Source: CAVWSM01 sp963757805 (lineage in GTDB: Bacteria > Actinomycetota > Actinomycetes > Jiangellales > Jiangellaceae). From it: a DNA stretch of 64,000 nucleotides. A program made the translations under genes and the position numbers. This document shows, in pieces, positions 16,817-26,019 of the stretch (position 1 is its first letter; every line of letters starts with the position of its first letter). The notes below the pieces were generated by a model. It saw only the letters and a program-made list of their open reading frames with translations. It made no database searches and was not told the DNA's origin. The stretch is taken from contig CAVWSM010000006.1 in the NCBI GenBank assembly GCA_963757805.1, forward strand, positions 1,054,001 through 1,118,000. Direction: 5' to 3'.

Positions 16817-17272
16817 CTACCAGCCCGCGCGGCGAGCAACCGCCTGCCCCGCAGGCTGGTCGGCGACGAGGCTCCTCAGGTAGCCGATCGTGGCCGCAAT
16901 CTCACGATCCGATCCGGCGGCTTCGAGCGTGCCGTAGAGCTCCTTCTCGACGGCGCCGATCCTCCGCGCGATGCGCCGCCCAGCCGCGGTGAGGGTCAGC
17001 TCGACCTGGCGACGATCGCCGCTGGCCTCGACGCGGTTCACCAGTCCCGCGGTCACGAGTCGGTCGACGAGGCGGCTCGGATTGGATCCGCTCTCACACA
17101 CGAGCAGGTCGCCCAGTCCCGACAGCGTCAACGGCTGATGGTCGGCGAGCAGCCGTAGAACCTCCGCTTGTGACGGTGTCACGCCCAGCGGTCGGAGGTT
17201 TTGCGCCAGCTGACGGTTGCCCTCCCGTTGAGCCGCAAGGATGAGGAAGCGCAGCTCCTCCACAGCATCCAT
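16817..17272 (-). CDS. MarR-family transcriptional regulator
   Basis: A 151-residue winged-helix repressor. It contains VTPSQAEVLRLLADHQPLTL, GLGDLLVCESGSNPSRLVDR as recognition helix (about residues 50-72), and the wing VEASGDRRQVELTLTAAGRR, which is the MarR signature. It is divergent from the frameshifted metallo-hydrolase gene, with 130 bases between them that include an inverted repeat, so it probably represses that gene and itself. MarR proteins commonly respond to phenolics or oxidants. Confidence 0.9.
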   Translation of the reverse strand: MDAVEELRFLILAAQREGNRQLAQNLRPLGVTPSQAEVLRLLADHQPLTLSGLGDLLVCESGSNPSRLVDRLVTAGLVNRVEASGDRRQVELTLTAAGRRIARRIGAVEKELYGTLEAAGSDREIAATIGYLRSLVADQPAGQAVARRAGW

Positions 17273-17335
17273 GCCGTGCCTCCATGTCTCGTCTATGACT
17301 CGCCAATAGTTTACACGACATACAATTCAGGCGGA

Positions 17336-17349
17336 GCATCGTGTGATGC
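17336..17349 (+). promoter_or_regulatory. Inverted repeat between divergent MarR and hydrolase genes
   Basis: GCATC-GTGT-GATGC is a perfect 5-bp inverted repeat in the divergent intergenic region. The adjoining stretch 17306-17330 (AGTTTACACGACATACAATTC) is unusually AT-rich for this genome and is the likely promoter core for one or both genes. A MarR dimer could bind here and control both directions. This is position-based inference. Confidence 0.4.
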
Positions 17350-17402
17350 AAGCCACGTGGCAACGAGTGACGAAGAGATTAGATGACGCGTAACATAATG
17401 CC

Positions 17403-18315
17403 ATGACATTGAACAAAGCATCCTCGGCAGCAGGGAACACCGACCCCATAGCGCGCGTCTCGGTGGTGAGCACCGGCTCTGTGCAGATACGACCGGAGCA
17501 CGTGGGACCCACCCGCAAGAACACCTACGTCTGGCTCATGACTTCGCGCCGTTGGACCCCTCCGCGACCCATCAATGCCTATGTCATCGAGCACCGTGAA
17601 GGGCTGGTGCTGTTCGACACCGGGCAGGACATCGCATCGGTCACCGACCCGGACTACTTCCCGGGCGGTCGCCAGCAGCATTGTCTATGACCGGCTTGCC
17701 AGGTTCGACATCGCGCCGGCTCAGACCTTGAGCGCACAGATCAGCGGCCTGGGACACGACATTGCGGACGTCCGTGTCGCCGTGCTCTCGCACCTACACC
17801 AGGACCACATCGGCGGACTGCCGGAGCTGAGCCACGCCGACATCTTGGTGAGCGGTCGTGAGTGGGACAGCCTGCAGCGCCCTCTCGCCGAGCTGCGCGG
17901 CCTGCTGCGGTCGCACATCGAGCTTCCGGGCCTGCGCTGGACAACGATCGACCCCGAGCCGATCAGCAGCGCGGCGCTCGCCCCGTTCACCAGCGGACAC
18001 GACATCTTCGGCGACGGGTCGCTCGTCCTGCTGCCGACTCCGGGCCATACGCCGGGGTCGATGTCGCTACTCGTCACCCGAACGGGCGCGCCTCCGCTGT
18101 TGCTGGTGGGCGACCTCACCTACGACGACGACCTGCTCGTAGCGAGGAAGGTCCCGGGCGTGGGCAACAAGCGAGAGCTTCGACGGACGGCTGATCTCGT
18201 CAACGATCTCCGCGCCCGGCACCCGGGCCTGGTCGTCCTGCCCGCCCACGACCCAGGCGCCGCTCAGCGCCTGACCGACGCCTCGGTCCGTACGTCTCAT
18301 CCTGGTGTGCACTGA
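17403..18315 (+). pseudogene. MBL-fold lactonase-type hydrolase, single frameshift
   Basis: A metallo-beta-lactamase-fold hydrolase like the N-acyl-homoserine-lactone lactonases. The first part (RKNTYVWLMTSRRWTPPRPI, INAYVIEHREGLVLFDTGQD, TDPDYFPGG) is in one frame. From about 17680 the protein continues in another with IVYDRLARFDIAPAQTL, the zinc motif SHLHQDHIGG, LPTPGHTPGSMSLLV and LVGDLTYDDDLL. Joined, the product would be about 300 residues with every zinc ligand motif in place. One inserted or miscalled base near 17670-17680 breaks it. It would hydrolyse lactones or related esters. Confidence 0.85.
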
Positions 18316-18707
18316 TGGCGGGCCGGCTCATTCGCGCGCCCCGTGCCATGGTGCTGAGCGTCCTCCTTGACCCGCTCCGGCTGCCGGAGTGGAACCCTGC
18401 GCTGACCAGCCTCGCCGGTCCGCCGCACGCAGCGGTTGGTGTGCGTCACCCGATCACCATGCGCAGACGGCTCCACGGGTCCTTCGAATACGTGCAGATC
18501 GAGCATGCTCGCATCGACACGACGTGGCAGGTGCCTGGCTTCACCGAGCGAGCCACCTGGCGGCTCGAAGATCGCGGACTCGACACATACGTCACGCATG
18601 AAAGCGATCGACACGGCCCGCTGGCCACATTGCTGCATGCCGGCTTCCGCGGAGTCGACGAACTGCGACTGCAGCGTCTGGCTGACCGGGCCGCCAGATC
18701 GGACTAG
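18315..18707 (+). CDS. SRPBCC (START-like) protein
   Basis: A 130-residue ligand-binding protein. The opening LIRAPRAMVLSVLLDPLRLPEWNPALTSL is the usual SRPBCC start, with the PEWNP turn, followed by strands ending HESDRHGPLATLL and a long C-terminal helix RGVDELRLQRLADRAA. The ATG shares one base with the stop of the preceding hydrolase frame, so the two are one transcription unit. Possible roles are polyketide cyclase-like catalysis or binding of a hydrophobic compound; not determinable here. Confidence 0.75.
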   Translation: MAGRLIRAPRAMVLSVLLDPLRLPEWNPALTSLAGPPHAAVGVRHPITMRRRLHGSFEYVQIEHARIDTTWQVPGFTERATWRLEDRGLDTYVTHESDRHGPLATLLHAGFRGVDELRLQRLADRAARSD

Positions 18708-18838
18708 GCGGGGGCGGTCGTCCGGGAGAACTCCGCGAACCTGGCCTTGTTGAAAGCAGGCAAGTCGTCTGGCTTGCGGCAGGTGACAAGCCGGCCATCG
18801 ACGTGCACGTCGCTGATCTCTGCTGAGTACGATTCCGA
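18704..18838 (-). pseudogene. DJ-1/PfpI-family protein, C-terminal remnant
   Basis: A short minus-strand frame reads SAEISDVHVDGRLVTCRKPD followed by DLPAFNKARFAEF. The VVDGxLVTSRKPDDLPAF pattern is the hallmark ending of PfpI-type glyoxalase/peptidase proteins. Only about 45 residues remain; the catalytic Cys region is gone and the upstream side is occupied by the next gene. This is a deletion remnant. Confidence 0.7.
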
Positions 18839-18843
18839 CGGGG

Positions 18844-19834
18844 GTGGACGACTTGCCGTCGACGTACTTCGTGGCGTGGTGGAACGTCGAGAACCTGTTC
18901 GACGAGGAGCACTCACCGCGGCGTACGGACAAGGTGGCCAGGGCTCTGGGCTCTTCGATCGTCGGCTGGACCCCCGAGCTGCGCGACCGAAAGATCCATC
19001 AGCTCGCGTCCGTCATCGTGCAGCTGAACGACGGCTCCGGCCCGGACCTGACTAGGCATCTGCGAGGTGGAGAACGAGTACGTCGTCAGCCGCCTCGCCG
19101 AGGCGGTCAACGCGGGGCTGCCCGGCCGCAACTACCAGGTCGTGCACGCGGACACCGTTGACCAGCGCGGCATCGACATCGCGTTCCTCTACGACCCAGC
19201 GTTGTTCACCGCGCCGCTCGACGAACGCTTCCAACACGTGGTCATGCGCCGCACCGCGACCCGGGAGATCTTCCAGGTCAACTTCCGCACGCACCGGGGA
19301 CGGACCTGGTCGGTGTTCGGCAACCACTGGCCGTCCCGCACGGGCGGCCAGTGGGAGTCGGCGGGCTACCGCGCGATAGCGGGGGAGACGTTGGCCTACT
19401 TCCACCAGCGCGTCTGGGAGGTCCACGGCGATGAGACCCCGGTCTTCGCGATGGGCGACTTCAACGACGAGCCGTTCGACTTGTCACTGACGCAGTACGC
19501 CCTGAGCACTCGCCAACGCGACAAAGTCCTGGGCGGCACCAGCCCGCGGTTGTGGAATCTGATGTGGGAGATCCTCGGCACCGGGGTCGGGACCTTTTAC
19601 TTCGACAATTTCGCCAACGTGCTCGACCAGTTCCTCGTGGACAAGAACATGGTGCGGGCGACCGCGCCCATCCAGGCGGTCCCCGACTCGGTCACAGTTG
19701 TGCGCCTGCCTGGCATGGTCAGCGGCGGCACCTATCCCAAACCGATCCCGTTCGGCGGGATGGGCAACCCGGTCAACACCGACGGCTTCTCCGACCATTT
19801 CCCGATCAGCATGTCCGTGGTCGAGGCCGACTAG
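18844..19834 (+). pseudogene. Endonuclease/exonuclease/phosphatase-family protein, single frameshift
   Basis: The N-terminus (STYFVAWWNVENLFDEEHSP) carries the WWNVENLFD metal-binding motif of the EEP superfamily. After about residue 68 the frame shifts near 19051, where GICEVENEYVVSRLAEAV continues in the other frame. Then come IDIAFLYDP, FGNHWPSR, VFAMGDFNDEPFD and NTDGFSDHFPISM, the remaining catalytic motifs. One extra base (CTGACTAGGC where nine are expected) explains the break. The joined protein, about 329 residues, would be a Mg-dependent phosphodiesterase or nuclease. Confidence 0.85.
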
Positions 19835-19897
19835 CTCGGCGGGTCGGACAACCTGACAAGTCGGGTCTGGGTGGGACATGTCCGTCGACTCTGCCTC

Positions 19898-19927
19898 TTG
19901 ACTTCCACAGAAACAGACTGATACAAA
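19898..19927 (+). promoter_or_regulatory. Putative promoter of the hexitol operon
   Basis: TTGACT (19898-19903) and TACAAA (19922-19927) are 18 bases apart inside the most AT-rich stretch of this region, 33 bases before the DeoR start. A ribosome-binding site CGGAGGCG lies at about 19945. The box quality is fair; the position and low GC make it the best candidate for the single promoter driving the six overlapping genes that follow. Confidence 0.5.
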
Positions 19928-19959
19928 GCAAAAACCAACCGACCCGGAGGCGAACAAAC

Positions 19960-20722
19960 ATGTACGCCGAGGAGCGTCAGCAGTGGATCGTCGACCAGGC
20001 CCGTGCATCGGGTCGGGTCGAGGTCGCTGAGCTCGCCGGCACGCTGGACGTGACGGCCGAGACGGTGCGGCGTGACCTCACCGTGCTCGAGCGGCACGGG
20101 CTGCTCCGACGGGTGCATGGGGGAGCCATCCCCGCCGGGCGGTTGGGCTTCGAGCCGGGCCTCAAGGCACGCGACGCAGTCTTCACTGCGGAGAAAGAAC
20201 GCATCGCCAAGGTCGCCCTGGCGGAGGTCCCGGACGAGGGCTCGATCCTGCTCGATGCGGGGTCGACGACCGCCCGGCTGGCCGACATCCTGCCGCTCGA
20301 CCGCGAGCTGACGGTGGTCACCAACTCATTGCCCGTTGCGATGTCGCTGTCGACCCGGCCGATGATCACGCTGCTCATGGTGGGTGGGCGCGTCCGCGGC
20401 CGCACCCAAGCGGCTGTCGACATCTGGGCGCTGCGCACGTTGCGCGACTCCTACGTCGACGTCGCGTTCCTCGGCACCAATGGCATCTCGGTCGAGCGCG
20501 GGCTCACGACTCCAGACGCCACCGAGGCGGCCGTCAAACGGGCGATGATCGAGTCGTCGCGCCGCGCGGTCGTGCTCGCCGACCACACCAAGCTCGGCAA
20601 CGACCACTTCGCCAAGTTTGGTCAGCCTGGCAGACATCGACACGGTCATCACCGACTCCGCCGCCGAGCCTGAGCTCGTCGAGCAGATCCGCTCGGCCGG
20701 ACCCCGGGTGGTGCTCGCATGA
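19960..20722 (+). pseudogene. DeoR/GlpR-family regulator with a 3' frameshift
   Basis: A sugar-phosphate-responsive repressor. The winged helix-turn-helix (ERQQWIVDQARASGRVEVAE, LDVTAETVRRDLTVLERHG, LLRRVHGGAI) is complete. The sensor domain contains ILLDAGSTTARLADIL, VVTNSLPVAM and LGTNGI, and is intact to FAKF at residue 220 or so. A single extra base near 20618 then throws off the last 30 residues; the other frame gives SLADIDTVITDSAAEPELVE and a stop overlapping the next ATG. It heads the PTS operon and should repress it until the sugar phosphate appears. Confidence 0.88.
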
Positions 20723-21703
20723 TCGTCACACTGACGCTCAACCCGAGCGTCGACCGTACGGTCCTGGTCGAGTCACTCGACCGGGGTGCCGTCGTCCGCG
20801 CGCTCAGCGTCCAGGTCGATGCCGGCGGCAAGGGCATCAACGTGTCGCGCGCTCTGGCAGCACACGGCATCAAGACCCGCGCCGTCGTCACCAGCGCGGG
20901 CGCCGAGGGAGATCACCTGATCGCGTTGCTCGCCAAGGAAGCCATCGACATCGTGCCGGTGCCGGTGCCCGGTGCCACGCGTTCCAACATTGCAGTCGTC
21001 GAACCCGATGGCACGACGACGAAGTTCAACGAGCCCGGCTCGTTCATCGACAGCGAGCATGTCGCCGCCTTCGTCGATGCGGTTGTGCGCCGGTGTCAAT
21101 GGCGCCGACTGGGTCGTCGCCAGCGGCAGCCTGCCACCCGGTGTCGACACTGGCTTCTATCGACTGCTAGGCCACGTCCTGCGACGCTCCGACGCGCGCA
21201 TCGCGATCGACACCAGCGGGCCGGCATTGTCCGCCGCAGTTGCGGCGGCGCCCAGCCTCGTCAAGCCAAACGGCGAAGAGCTGGCGGAGGCGACGGGCGT
21301 CGAGCTGCGCACCGTCGGTGATGTCATCGACGCCGCCCAGCTGCTCAGGCAGCGCGGGGCACGTACGGTCCTGGCCAGCCTCGGGCGCGACGGCGCCGTT
21401 CTCGTCGAGGACGACGGCGTGAGCTATGGCGCGGCTCCCGACGTCACTCCGGCCAGCTCGGTCGGTGCGGGTGACGCGATGCTCGCTGGATTCCTGTCCG
21501 CGGGCGCCCATGGACCGAGCGCCCTCGCGGCCGGCCTCGCCTGGGGCTCGGCGGCAGTCGCACTACCGGGTAGCCAGATGCCCGGGCCAGAGCACGTCGA
21601 CGCAATACACGTACAGGTGTCTCCCCATCCCCGGCGCGAACAGGAGCTGTCGGCCCCCAGCCGATCAACCACGCGCTCATCTCGAACGGAGCAGATCCGA
21701 TGA
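20719..21703 (+). pseudogene. PfkB-family 1-phosphofructokinase-type kinase, single frameshift
   Basis: A ribokinase-fold sugar-phosphate kinase. The first 125 residues (LTLNPSVDRTVLVESLDRGA, GGKGINVSRALAAHGI) match the FruK/LacC branch. At about 21093 the frame slips by one base, and GVNGADWVVASGSLPPGVDT, LVKPNGEELAEATG and the catalytic SVGAGDAMLAGF follow in the second frame. It is overlapped by ATGA on both sides, so it is translated with the DeoR and PTS genes. In context it phosphorylates the ketose phosphate made by the dehydrogenase, giving a bisphosphate for an aldolase not present here. Confidence 0.88.
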
Positions 21704-22866
21704 CACCTCCCGACATCTCGACGAACAAGCATCTCGAAGGCGCGGGGGTACGTGCCAAGGTCCAGCGCATCGGCGGATACATGGCCGGCATGATCATGCC
21801 GAACATCGCCGCGTTCATCGCCTGGGGCCTCATCACCGCGCTGTTCATCCCAACCGGCTGGCTCCCCAATGCGGACCTCGCCGAGCTCGTCGGTCCGATG
21901 ATCACGTTCCTGTTACCCATCCTCATCGGCTACACGGGCGGGCGGCTCGTGCATGGACAGCGCGGTGCGGTCGTCGGCGCGATCGCCACCGTGGGCGTCA
22001 TAGTCGGCACCGATGTCCCGATGTTCCTCGGCGCGATGATCATCGGCCCGCTCACCGCGTTGATCCTCAAGTTTGTTGACGCGTTCACCGCCGACCGCAT
22101 CCGAGCCGGTTTCGAGATGCTCGTCGACAACTTCAGCGCCGGCATCATCGGCGCCGGCATGGCCATCTTCGGGTGGTGGGGAATCGGACCGGTGGTCGAG
22201 AACCTGACCGAGTGGGCCGGCGAGGGTGTCCAATGGCTTGTCGACAACAGCCTGCTCCCGCTGGTGTCAGTCATCGTCGAGCCGGCCAAGGTGCTCTTCC
22301 TCAACAACGCCATCAACCACGGCGTGCTCTCACCGCTCGGCGTGGCCGAGGCCGCCGAGGACGGCCAGTCGATCCTGTTCATGATTGAGACGAACCCTGG
22401 TCCCGGGCTGGGCATCCTCCTGGCCTACATGTTCTTTGGGCCACGGGCGCTGCGACCGACCGTGCCCGGCGCGATCATCATCCAGTTCCTGGGCGGCATC
22501 CACGAGATCTACTTCCCCTACGTCCTTATGAAGCCACGCCTGATCCTCGCCGCGATCGCGGGTGGCATGGCTGGGGTTGGCACGGCGATGATCACCGGGG
22601 CCGGCCTCCTCTCACCGCCGTCGCCGGGCAGCATCTTCGCCTACCTCACCGTGACGCCACGTGGCGAGTACTTCTCCGTCCTGTCAGCTGTCGCGGTCGC
22701 TGCTGCGGTCTCGTTCGTGGTCGGGTCACTGCTGCTCGGGCTCGGTCGCGCAGAGGAGCCGATGGGATACGAGACGCCGGAAGAGGCAGCTACGCACATC
22801 CTTGGCACACCAAACCCTGACCGCGCAGACGCGAGCGCACCGCGCACCGCACAATCGGAGGCCTGA
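21700..22866 (+). CDS. PTS mannitol-type permease, EIIC component
   Basis: A 388-residue membrane protein of the mannitol EIIC class that carries the sugar alcohol across the membrane during phosphorylation. Membrane segments are seen from MAGMIMPNIAAFIAWGLITA through ITFLLPILIGYTGG, VVGAIATVGVIVG and onward. The substrate-site motifs NNAINHG (about residue 204) and GGIHEIYFPYVLMKP (about 265) are intact. Unlike MtlA of enteric bacteria it ends after EIIC; the B and A domains are separate genes. The exact polyol is not fixed by the motifs. The ATG overlaps the kinase stop. Confidence 0.92.
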   Translation: MTPPDISTNKHLEGAGVRAKVQRIGGYMAGMIMPNIAAFIAWGLITALFIPTGWLPNADLAELVGPMITFLLPILIGYTGGRLVHGQRGAVVGAIATVGVIVGTDVPMFLGAMIIGPLTALILKFVDAFTADRIRAGFEMLVDNFSAGIIGAGMAIFGWWGIGPVVENLTEWAGEGVQWLVDNSLLPLVSVIVEPAKVLFLNNAINHGVLSPLGVAEAAEDGQSILFMIETNPGPGLGILLAYMFFGPRALRPTVPGAIIIQFLGGIHEIYFPYVLMKPRLILAAIAGGMAGVGTAMITGAGLLSPPSPGSIFAYLTVTPRGEYFSVLSAVAVAAAVSFVVGSLLLGLGRAEEPMGYETPEEAATHILGTPNPDRADASAPRTAQSEA

Positions 22867-22871
22867 CAACA

Positions 22872-23180
22872 ATGACACAAGTAGTGGGAAACGAGGTCAC
22901 CAAGCTGGTCGTTGCGTGCGACGCCGGGATGGGCAGCAGCGTCATGCTCGCCTCGCAGATGCGCAAGCGGCTCAAGAAGTACGGCGTTGCCGTCGAGCAC
23001 GTGCCGGCCAACTCGATCCCGGGCGATGCCCAGGTTGTGCTGTGCCACAGCGGGTTGGCCGAACGGGCGAAGGGCATCGCACCGCAGGCCGTCGTGATCC
23101 CCTTCCAGGTATTCCTAGGTGATCCAGCCTTCGACCGCGTCGAGGCGGCGATCAGGGACGGGAGTGTGCTCGATGGTTGA
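22872..23180 (+). CDS. PTS mannitol-type EIIB component
   Basis: A 102-residue phosphotransfer protein of the mannitol EIIB class. The phosphocysteine C16 sits in VVACDAGMGSSVMLASQMRK, followed by VPANSIPGDAQVVLCHSGL and QAVVIPFQVFLGDPAFDRV. It accepts phosphate from EIIA and passes it to the polyol bound in EIIC. It starts five bases after the EIIC stop and overlaps EIIA by eight bases. A free-standing EIIB of this class is typical of Gram-positive and actinobacterial arrangements. Confidence 0.93.
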   Translation: MTQVVGNEVTKLVVACDAGMGSSVMLASQMRKRLKKYGVAVEHVPANSIPGDAQVVLCHSGLAERAKGIAPQAVVIPFQVFLGDPAFDRVEAAIRDGSVLDG

Positions 23181-23637
23181 GGACACCGCGGGGGCGGTGC
23201 TCAGTCGTGACGCGGTCCGGCTCGGCCTGCACGCGACCGACAAGTTGGATGCCCTGCGCCAGTCTGGCGCGCTGCTCGTCGAGATCGGAGCGGTCGAGGA
23301 GCCGTACGCCGACGCGATCCTCGAGCGTGAGGAGTCCGTGTCGACCTACCTAGGCGAAGGCGTCGCTATTCCCCACGGCACCGATGCGAGCCGTACGTAT
23401 GTGAAGCGCACCGCCCTGGCCGTACTCCAGTTTCCGGACGGCGTCGACTGGGGCGATGGACCGGTGATGCTATGTATCGCCATCGCGTCCAACTCCAACG
23501 AGCACGTCTCGCTGCTGGCCGCGCTGGCCAACATCCTGATCGTCCCCGAGCAGGCCGAGCGGCTGCGCACGGCGACCGATCCCGACGAAGTGCTGGCGCT
23601 CCTGCACACGGTGGCGGACAAGGAGTCATCCACATGA
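23173..23637 (+). CDS. PTS mannitol-type EIIA component
   Basis: A 154-residue cytoplasmic phosphocarrier. The active histidine is H68 in GEGVAIPHGT; EREESVSTYL before it and the C-terminal VSLLAALANIL complete the family pattern. It takes phosphate from HPr and donates it to the EIIB cysteine. The chosen ATG at 23173 lies inside the EIIB gene (eight-base overlap); its stop overlaps the dehydrogenase start as ATGA. All this points to tight stoichiometric expression. Confidence 0.93.
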   Translation: MVEDTAGAVLSRDAVRLGLHATDKLDALRQSGALLVEIGAVEEPYADAILEREESVSTYLGEGVAIPHGTDASRTYVKRTALAVLQFPDGVDWGDGPVMLCIAIASNSNEHVSLLAALANILIVPEQAERLRTATDPDEVLALLHTVADKESST

Positions 23638-24674
23638 AGGTGGCCCGCTTCTATGCACCCGGCGACGTGCGCATCGAGGATGCTGCTGAGCCTGAGGCCG
23701 GGCCGGGCGAGGTCAAGATTCGCGTCCGCAACTGCTCGACATGCGGCACCGACGTCAAGATCTTCAACTTCGGGCATCACCACATCCACCCGCCCCGCGT
23801 GCTCGGCCACGAGGTCGCCGGCGAGGTCGTCGAGGTGGGCGCCGAGGTCGAAGGATGGACTGTCGGCGATCGGGTGCAGGTCATCGCGGCCGTTCCATGC
23901 GGAGTGTGCGCCGACTGCCAGGCAGGGCGCATGACGGTGTGCCCCAACCAGACCTCGGTGGGCTATCACTACGACGGTGGGTTCGCGGAGTTCCTCGTCG
24001 TCCCCAACGCCGTCCTGCGGGTGGATGGGCTCAACCGCATCCCCGATGGCGTGTCGTTCGCCGAAGCGTCGGTGGCCGAGCCGTTGGCCTGCGTCATCAA
24101 CGGGCAGGGGCTCGCCCGCGTTGGCGAGGGCGACGATGTGGTCGTCGTGGGCGCCGGTCCGATCGGCTGCTTGCACGTACGCGTCGCCCGCGCACGGGGT
24201 GCCCGGCGTGTCTTCCTCGTCGAGCTCAACCGCGCCCGGCTGGACCTGTCCGCCAACGTCGTGCACCCTGACGCGGCGATCTGTGCGGCCGAGACCGATC
24301 CGGTAGACGAGATCCTCAAGCTGACCGACGGTCGGGGTGCCGACGTCGTGATCACGGCCGCAGCCTCAGGGGCGGCTCAGGAGAACGCCATCTCGATGGC
24401 TGCGCGGTCCGGCCGCATCAGCCTGTTCGGCGGGCTGCCCAAGGACAAGCCGACGATCACGCTCGACTCCAACCTCGTGCACTACCGCGAGCTGACCGTC
24501 GTCGGCGCCAACGGGTCGAGCCCTGCTCACAACAAGCAGGCGCTGCAGCTCATCGCCTCGGGCGCGGTGCCCGTGTCGGATCTGATCACGCATCGGCTCC
24601 CGCTTGCCGACGTGCTGCGTGGCTTTGACATCGTGGCCCGCGGCGAGGGCATCAAGGTGACGATCGAGCCCTAG
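23634..24674 (+). CDS. Zinc-dependent medium-chain polyol(-phosphate) dehydrogenase
   Basis: A 346-residue zinc alcohol dehydrogenase-family enzyme. C37 (TCGTDVK), H59 and E60 (LGHEVAGEV) are the catalytic zinc ligands. Four cysteines C89, C92, C95 and C103 (VPCGVCADCQAGRMTVC) form the structural zinc site. The Rossmann motif VVVGAGPIGCLHV binds NAD(P). Placed last in the PTS operon, it should oxidise the imported hexitol phosphate to a ketose phosphate, the role filled by GatD for galactitol-1-phosphate and by the unrelated MtlD for mannitol-1-phosphate. The substrate is not determined. Confidence 0.9.
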   Translation: MKVARFYAPGDVRIEDAAEPEAGPGEVKIRVRNCSTCGTDVKIFNFGHHHIHPPRVLGHEVAGEVVEVGAEVEGWTVGDRVQVIAAVPCGVCADCQAGRMTVCPNQTSVGYHYDGGFAEFLVVPNAVLRVDGLNRIPDGVSFAEASVAEPLACVINGQGLARVGEGDDVVVVGAGPIGCLHVRVARARGARRVFLVELNRARLDLSANVVHPDAAICAAETDPVDEILKLTDGRGADVVITAAASGAAQENAISMAARSGRISLFGGLPKDKPTITLDSNLVHYRELTVVGANGSSPAHNKQALQLIASGAVPVSDLITHRLPLADVLRGFDIVARGEGIKVTIEP

Positions 24675-24736
24675 TCCGTACGACGCACCGGCGCGCTACG
24701 CTCCCGCAAACCTCATCCCCGCGGGAGGGTAGGCCG

Positions 24737-25564
24737 ATGACGCAGGAGCGCATCCTCATCACGGGAGCGGCTGGGAACGTCGCCACGCTGTTGCGTCCAC
24801 GTCTCGCACGTCCCGGCCGAACCCTGCGCCTGCTGGACGTTCGCGAGCCGGAGCCGGCAGCGGGGGATCCGGGTGCAGAGGAGGTCGTCGTCGCCTCGGT
24901 TACCGACACGGACCGGCTGGTCGACGCCTGCCGAGACATCGACGCGATCGTGCACCTCGGTGGGCAGAGCCGAGAGGCAACCATGGATGAAATGCTGGCG
25001 AGGAACGTTCTCGGCACCTACAGCGTGTTTGAGGCAGCCCGCCGGGCTGGGGTCACGCGCGTGGTGATCGCGTCGTCCAACCACGCAGTCGGATTCCACC
25101 GGCGTGATCCGTCTGACTTCGCCGGCCTGCCCGCAGATGCGTCACCACGTCCGGACACCCTCTATGGCTGGAGCAAGACGGCGGGGGAGAGCCTGGGTCG
25201 GCTCTACGCCGACCGGTTCGGCATGGACGTGACCTGCCTGCGCATCGGGATGTGGTCACCTGAGCCATTTGGGCTGCGCGGCTTGGCCGTCTGGCTCTCG
25301 CCCGACGATGGTGCGCGGTTGATCGAGGCCTGCGTGGCGACGGACCAGCGGGGCTTCCGGATTGTCTGGGGTGTCAGTCGCAACAGCCGCGGCTGGTGGT
25401 CACTCGCCGCGGGCGAGGAGATCGGCTACGTCCCGCAGGACAACGCCGAGTCGTACGCGGCAGCGCTCATCGCCGAGCACGGGGAGCCCGACTTCGACTC
25501 GGATCCCGACCTCACTCGGGTCGGGGGGCCGTGGTGCGACATCCCGCTGGGCGAGCCCGTCTAG
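24737..25564 (+). CDS. Extended SDR, uronate dehydrogenase-like
   Basis: A 275-residue NAD-dependent dehydrogenase. The Rossmann start ILITGAAGNVATLLR (residues 6-20), the IASSNHAVGFHRR segment (111-123) and the catalytic Y143-x3-K147 (LYGWSKTAGE) match uronate dehydrogenases, which oxidise glucuronate or galacturonate to the aldarolactone. WSPEPFGLRGLAVWLSPDD is typical of the same group. One oddity is GAAGNVA in place of the usual GAAGxIG. It lies 62 bases after the hexitol operon with its own GGGAGGG ribosome-binding site. It could serve the same or a different sugar. Confidence 0.82.
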   Translation: MTQERILITGAAGNVATLLRPRLARPGRTLRLLDVREPEPAAGDPGAEEVVVASVTDTDRLVDACRDIDAIVHLGGQSREATMDEMLARNVLGTYSVFEAARRAGVTRVVIASSNHAVGFHRRDPSDFAGLPADASPRPDTLYGWSKTAGESLGRLYADRFGMDVTCLRIGMWSPEPFGLRGLAVWLSPDDGARLIEACVATDQRGFRIVWGVSRNSRGWWSLAAGEEIGYVPQDNAESYAAALIAEHGEPDFDSDPDLTRVGGPWCDIPLGEPV

Positions 25565-25644
25565 GCAGGCGCACGCCGCAGGTTGCAGCCCGCCGAGCGT
25601 GGTGGCAGCGTCTCCGTACGAGTGTGCAGTTCACGGAGGCCGTC

Positions 25645-26019
25645 ATGGAAGACGCACCGGACCGCTACATCGACGCGCTGCGCGACGTCTTCGACCCCTG
25701 CTGCCGCGAGAAGGGGATCTCTGTCGTCGACATGGGGCTGGTGCGCTCGGTTACCGTGCGCGACGGGCGGGCCCGCGTGGAGCTGATGCTTACCTCTGGT
25801 TGGTGCCCGTTCGCCGCCCGCGTCGTCACTGAGGTGCACGACCGGATCAGCTCTCTACCCGAAGTAACCGACGCGGACGTGGACCTCGTGTGGGACGAGG
25901 CGTGGACCACGGACCGCCTGTCACCGTCCGCGGCGCGCAAGCTGAGCTGGCTACCGGCGCCGTCAACGATCCAAGACCGCGATGCGTACGTCACGGCACA
26001 CGAAGGAGGCCGGTCGTGA
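25645..26019 (+). CDS. MIP18/PaaD-like (DUF59) metal-sulfur cluster assembly factor
   Basis: A 124-residue protein of the MIP18 family, helpers in Fe-S or metal-cofactor insertion. The domain is plain: YIDALRDVFDPCCREKGISV, VDMGLVRSVTVRDGRARVEL, and the conserved MLTSGWCPFAARV with the motif Cys C54. The C-terminal tail (WTTDRLSPSAARKLSWLP) is an extension seen in the phenylacetate and propane-oxidation relatives. The ATG at 25645 has an upstream GGAGG. It overlaps the amidohydrolase start by four bases, so the two work together, probably with this protein maturing the hydrolase. Confidence 0.85.
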   Translation: MEDAPDRYIDALRDVFDPCCREKGISVVDMGLVRSVTVRDGRARVELMLTSGWCPFAARVVTEVHDRISSLPEVTDADVDLVWDEAWTTDRLSPSAARKLSWLPAPSTIQDRDAYVTAHEGGRS

